Assembly: GCF_039871655.1 (NCBI RefSeq)
Contig: NZ_JBDPLZ010000001.1
Span: 986,480 to 1,050,479 of the forward strand
From: Actinocorallia sp039871655
GTDB lineage: Bacteria > Actinomycetota > Actinomycetes > Streptosporangiales > Streptosporangiaceae
Direction of reading: 5' to 3'
Length of the DNA: 64,000 nt
Positions 61,588 to 64,000 of the stretch are shown one piece after another. The notes below the pieces were generated by a model, which was not told the DNA's origin, searched no databases, and saw only the letters and a list, made by a program, of their open reading frames with translations. Each line of letters begins with the position of its first letter. The stretch's first letter is position 1. Made by a program: the position numbers and the translations under genes.

Positions 61588-63028
61588 ACTGGCGTCCTTC
61601 CTCGACCCGGCGGACCGTCGCCCATCCGGCCGGGAACAGGACCGCCATCACGGCCCAGACGGCGGCCGACGGCGCGGCCCGGTCGGTCACGGCCTGGGCG
61701 GCGAGGTCGAGGGCGACCCAGCCCGCGGTGGCCGCCGCCAAGCCGCCGAAGAAGCGGACCAGTCGCTCATACCCCGTGCCCGCAGCCGAGACCGCAAGGA
61801 CGACGGTGGCCAGGCTCAAGGACAGTGTGCCCAGAAAGGCGATGACCGCGGGCATCGTGGACGCGGGAAGGAATTCCACCCGGTATTCGAACGCCTGGAT
61901 CGCGGCCAGTGCCATCAGTGCGGCACCGACCAGCGCAGTCTGCAGCAGGGTGACGCGTTCTCCGCGGTGTTGCCGGGCCGTCTCCCGCTCGTGCAGTTGC
62001 TGCCGATCGCGGTGGAGTTCCGCATCGAACCGCGCGGTGAGCAGATCTAGAGTGTCCCGGACCCGTTCCCGGTCCAGGTCGAGATAGGCGATCTCGTCCT
62101 CCAGAACATCACAGAACCACCGGGCCAGGTCGAGGTCGTCGGCGAACGACCCGCCTCGTTCCCTCGCCGCCGACTCCTCGTTCGCCAGGGCGATCTGGAC
62201 GGTCCTGCGCATCTCCCGGAGCCCGATGAGCCGCCGGTTGAGACCTTCCGGTCCGGTGACCTCCGACAGCAGCCGCTCCCGGGCATCGGTGAGATCATCG
62301 AGCCGGTCCGCGCCGACGCCGGGCGGGGAGGACAGTCTCGCCAACGTCCGGTCGGCGAGCTCACCGACCGCAGGCGGCGGCCCCGCCGCAGCGTGCACAC
62401 GGATCTGGTGCCGAACCTTCGCAGCATAAGCGAGATACCGGGCGAATGGGGGCGGGACGCCGCTGCTCTCGCTCCATATCCATCCGTCCGCCGCGCGCCC
62501 GTCCGCCGCGATCATGGCGATGCGGCGCAGGGGTCGGTCGTCCTCGCCGGGCGGCTCCCAGAGTCGCAGTGCGGGCATGTCCCACACGGACGCAGTGAGC
62601 GGTCCAGTCTCGCCAGGCAGTGCGTCGATGACCGCGCCGGGCAGCCCCGCGTCATCCAGGTCATCGGCGTGCGCCAGCAGGACACGGGCCTCACCGACCG
62701 CCCACCCGGACGTCGGACCGACGGATTCCCGCCACTCCCGCTCGGCGGCCTCCCATCCGCCTGCCGCAGTCAGGGCCACCGACCAGTACAGCAGGTCGTG
62801 ACGGCGACGCAGCACCGCCTGGACGGAGCCGTCGGCGTTCTCGGAGGCGGCGATCAGCCCAGACGAAGGCAGGTCCGCACAGCTCTCCGGAGGCGCGACC
62901 GGCAGACCTGGTACGTCGGACAGCACCTGGTCTCCGCGGAACCTCTCCCAGGCGGCCCGGAACTCCCGGTAGGACGGGTCAAGGACCGAGACGAACAGAT
63001 GGACGACCAGCGAGGGGTCACTCAGCAT
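61553..63028 (-). CDS. CATRA system caspase/TPR-associated membrane protein
   Basis: 491 residues. A cytosolic N-terminal domain (about 1-210: LVVHLFVSVLDPSYREFRAA, HDLLYWSVALTAAGGWEAAE) and a helical middle (225-370) lead to four TM helices (about 373-395, 403-425, 430-452, 458-478). It matches the CATRA-type partners described with caspase-like TPR proteins in actinomycetes; the TM end suggests membrane action or membrane damage. The start overlaps the stop of the small upstream gene by 11 nt, and its 3' end overlaps the CHAT gene. Confidence 0.82.
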   Translation of the reverse strand: MLSDPSLVVHLFVSVLDPSYREFRAAWERFRGDQVLSDVPGLPVAPPESCADLPSSGLIAASENADGSVQAVLRRRHDLLYWSVALTAAGGWEAAEREWRESVGPTSGWAVGEARVLLAHADDLDDAGLPGAVIDALPGETGPLTASVWDMPALRLWEPPGEDDRPLRRIAMIAADGRAADGWIWSESSGVPPPFARYLAYAAKVRHQIRVHAAAGPPPAVGELADRTLARLSSPPGVGADRLDDLTDARERLLSEVTGPEGLNRRLIGLREMRRTVQIALANEESAARERGGSFADDLDLARWFCDVLEDEIAYLDLDRERVRDTLDLLTARFDAELHRDRQQLHERETARQHRGERVTLLQTALVGAALMALAAIQAFEYRVEFLPASTMPAVIAFLGTLSLSLATVVLAVSAAGTGYERLVRFFGGLAAATAGWVALDLAAQAVTDRAAPSAAVWAVMAVLFPAGWATVRRVEEGRQFRLRRAGTPPT

Positions 63029-63350
63029 CGTCTCCGGACCCCTCCCGGACGTCCTCGAGCGGAGGGCCAGCGAGCGTCTCCTGCAGCCGGTTCAACCGAT
63101 CACGCACGGGCGCTGGCGGCTCCGCCCGCTGAGCGGAGACCCGCACATGGATCCTGGAGGGCGACGCCGCCTCCAGAGCGGAGGCCAGCCGACCGACCTC
63201 CGGCCCGTCGTCCCGCAGAAGTGCGTCCTCCAGCCAGGCCAGCAGACCGCCTACGTACTCCCACCCGGACATCGTGAGCGGCCAGTCCGCAACGAGCGGC
63301 AGGACATCGAGCACTCGCCTTCGCTGATACGCCGACACGCGTTCGCCCAC
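63018..63350 (-). CDS. CATRA system-associated small protein
   Basis: 110 residues: MGERVSAYQRRRVLDVLPLV, ADWPLTMSGWEYVGGLLAWL, EDALLRDDGPEVGRLASALE and the C-terminal RLNRLQETLAGPP. Helical; no enzymatic domain. It resembles the small protein found with CATRA proteins. It is the first gene of the two-gene minus-strand unit, overlapping the larger one by 11 nt. Confidence 0.75.
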   Translation of the reverse strand: MGERVSAYQRRRVLDVLPLVADWPLTMSGWEYVGGLLAWLEDALLRDDGPEVGRLASALEAASPSRIHVRVSAQRAEPPAPVRDRLNRLQETLAGPPLEDVREGSGDDAE

Positions 63351-63402
63351 GCGACCATCCTAAACGAGTAATTCCTAATGCTGTTGGTTAAGATCAGTGC
63401 TC

Positions 63403-63456
63403 TTAGGCGGCGAGGGATCGGATGCGTTGGGCGACGCGGACGGCGACGCCCTCCAT
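63403..63456 (-). pseudogene. C-terminal stub of a transposase
   Basis: Translation MEGVAVRVAQRIRSLAA-stop, similar to the end of IS4/IS5-type transposases (GVAVRVAQRLLALAA). Upstream in-frame stop near 63471 excludes a longer reading. Confidence 0.4.
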
Positions 63457-63626
63457 ATCCCGTCCATCGTGTTATTCCAGGTCAAGTCACCCTTTCAGGT
63501 GGGGACACCATGTCCGACACCGAACGTCTGGGGACGGGTTGCTCAAGGGTTCTTGTCTGGGGAACCCAGTCGAGCCATGCTCAGCGATCGCTACCCGCAA
63601 ACGCCCCTTCGTGCCCGCTGCCGCAG

Positions 63627-63641
63627 ACTTTTAATCCGTTG
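63627..63641 (+). other. tRNA-Lys-like fragment, possible att core
   Basis: ACTTTTAATCCGTTG matches the anticodon loop and 3' anticodon stem of an actinobacterial tRNA-Lys(UUU). The 5' stem and T-arm do not fit, so this is not a tRNA gene. The surrounding 63472-63889 shows no convincing gene. It may be an attachment-site remnant. Confidence 0.3.
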
Positions 63642-63889
63642 TGCTCCCCGCCGAGACGCTCCCGCACCTCGATCCCGAACCATGTCACGATGCCGCCCCA
63701 CCCGAGAGACACAACATCAGAACCCCACCGCAGCGGACACCTCCCGGTGGCTTCTCCGAAACGCCAAGAGCAGGCCCTACCGGGTGGGAACACCAGCCCG
63801 ATCCTGGACTCGCCGGAAGCCCGAACCGAGAACCACCACCAGGATCCCGACGGACACCGCGGGGCCGCTATCGCTAGTGGTCGCGCCCG

Positions 63890-64000
63890 TTAATTCGTCG
63901 GGGGTGGCGGGTCGAGCCAGGCTGTGGTGTCGCCGAGGTAGAGGCCGCAGGCGCAGTCGAGGGATTCTTGCGGGGTGCCTGCCGGGTATCCGCTGGGCAG
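63890..64000 (-). CDS. 3' end of an unknown gene (partial)
   Basis: The reading is open from the right edge to a TAA: LPSGYPAGTPQESLDCACGL, YLGDTTAWLDPPPPTN. It contains a Cys-x-Cys and could be part of a zinc-binding protein. I do not recognise the family. Confidence 0.4.
   Translation of the reverse strand: MPSGYPAGTPQESLDCACGLYLGDTTAWLDPPPPTN

Noticed and set aside
63600..63670. Complete tRNA-Lys gene
   Set aside because: Only the anticodon loop and 3' stem strand match; the 5' anticodon strand, D-arm and T-arm cannot be folded.
63510..63893. Plus-strand open frame beginning MSDTERLGTGCSRVLVWGTQ
   Set aside because: Starts convincingly but the composition (Pro/Ser/Arg/His-rich, no hydrophobic core) and lack of any family resemblance suggest random frame in a scar region.

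Overview
The window is high-GC DNA (about 70% G+C by eye) from an actinomycete, most likely a filamentous member of Streptosporangiales/Thermomonosporaceae type. The clues are a PspA-PspAA-HtpX-PspAB cluster, a Scr1/DUF397 pair, an ECF41 sigma factor with its oxidoreductase, a DUF574 methyltransferase, an F420-dependent nitroreductase, a GPGG-motif small membrane protein, DUF3618 and CATRA genes, GTG/TTG starts and several leaderless promoters. No rRNA gene, complete tRNA gene or CRISPR array was seen.

Layout. 1-8.9 kb: a partial response regulator, a secreted protein, a small stress-like operon (GPGG protein, SRPBCC protein, basic peptide), a polysaccharide deacetylase lipoprotein, the envelope-stress operon pspA-pspAA-htpX-pspAB, a secreted W-rich repeat protein, and a divergent XRE-cupin regulator/His-rich methyltransferase pair. 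8.9-13.9 kb: metH behind an apparent S-adenosylhomocysteine riboswitch, a SUFU-domain protein and a membrane glutaredoxin-like protein. 13.9-20.4 kb: a NACHT-leucine-rich-repeat NTPase (NLR-like immune architecture) convergent with an MFS exporter, then two tiny genes and an XRE(DUF5753)/DUF397 pair. 20.4-28.1 kb: a metallophosphatase, a Ser/Thr kinase, a scar zone with IS630, XRE and phosphatase fragments, an HxlR-controlled drug-exporter operon, and a divergent XRE/methionine aminopeptidase pair. 28.2-32.5 kb: an ECF41 module, then a graveyard (RloB and RloA stubs, 5'-truncated TnpB with its right end, dienelactone hydrolase stub) and a frameshifted DUF574 methyltransferase. 32.5-37.9 kb: Nudix hydrolase, HEAT-like protein, a second W-rich secreted protein, AlkC-like DNA glycosylase, and a SLAC1/TDT transporter behind a CsoR/CstR-like operator. 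38-43.5 kb: a tightly coupled five-gene operon encoding an M43 metalloprotease, a small beta-type protein, a trypsin-nuclease fusion, a single-pass membrane protein with a heptapeptide-repeat tail, and a polytopic membrane protein. 43.6-55.9 kb: lipoprotein serine hydrolase, holin-like/DUF3618/BrkB operon, Asp/Glu-racemase-superfamily enzyme, UppP, PadR/HAAS operon, MerR regulator, a cytochrome P450 stub, GNAT, F420 nitroreductase with NAD(P)H-binding protein opposite an HxlR regulator, MBL hydrolase, and a third W-rich secreted protein. 56-63.4 kb: a decayed IS5-type element inserted just upstream of a CATRA conflict locus (TPR-CHAT protease, TM-anchored CATRA protein, small associated protein). 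63.4-64 kb: transposase scar, a tRNA-Lys-like fragment and the end of an unknown gene.

The best candidate for an undescribed system is the protease/nuclease/membrane operon at 37994-43483: every junction overlaps or is nearly contiguous, two proteases and a nuclease are co-expressed without visible secretion signals, and two membrane proteins follow. The NACHT-LRR gene and the CATRA locus are further immune-type systems belonging to known classes. The many gene stubs suggest an accessory region with repeated insertion and deletion.
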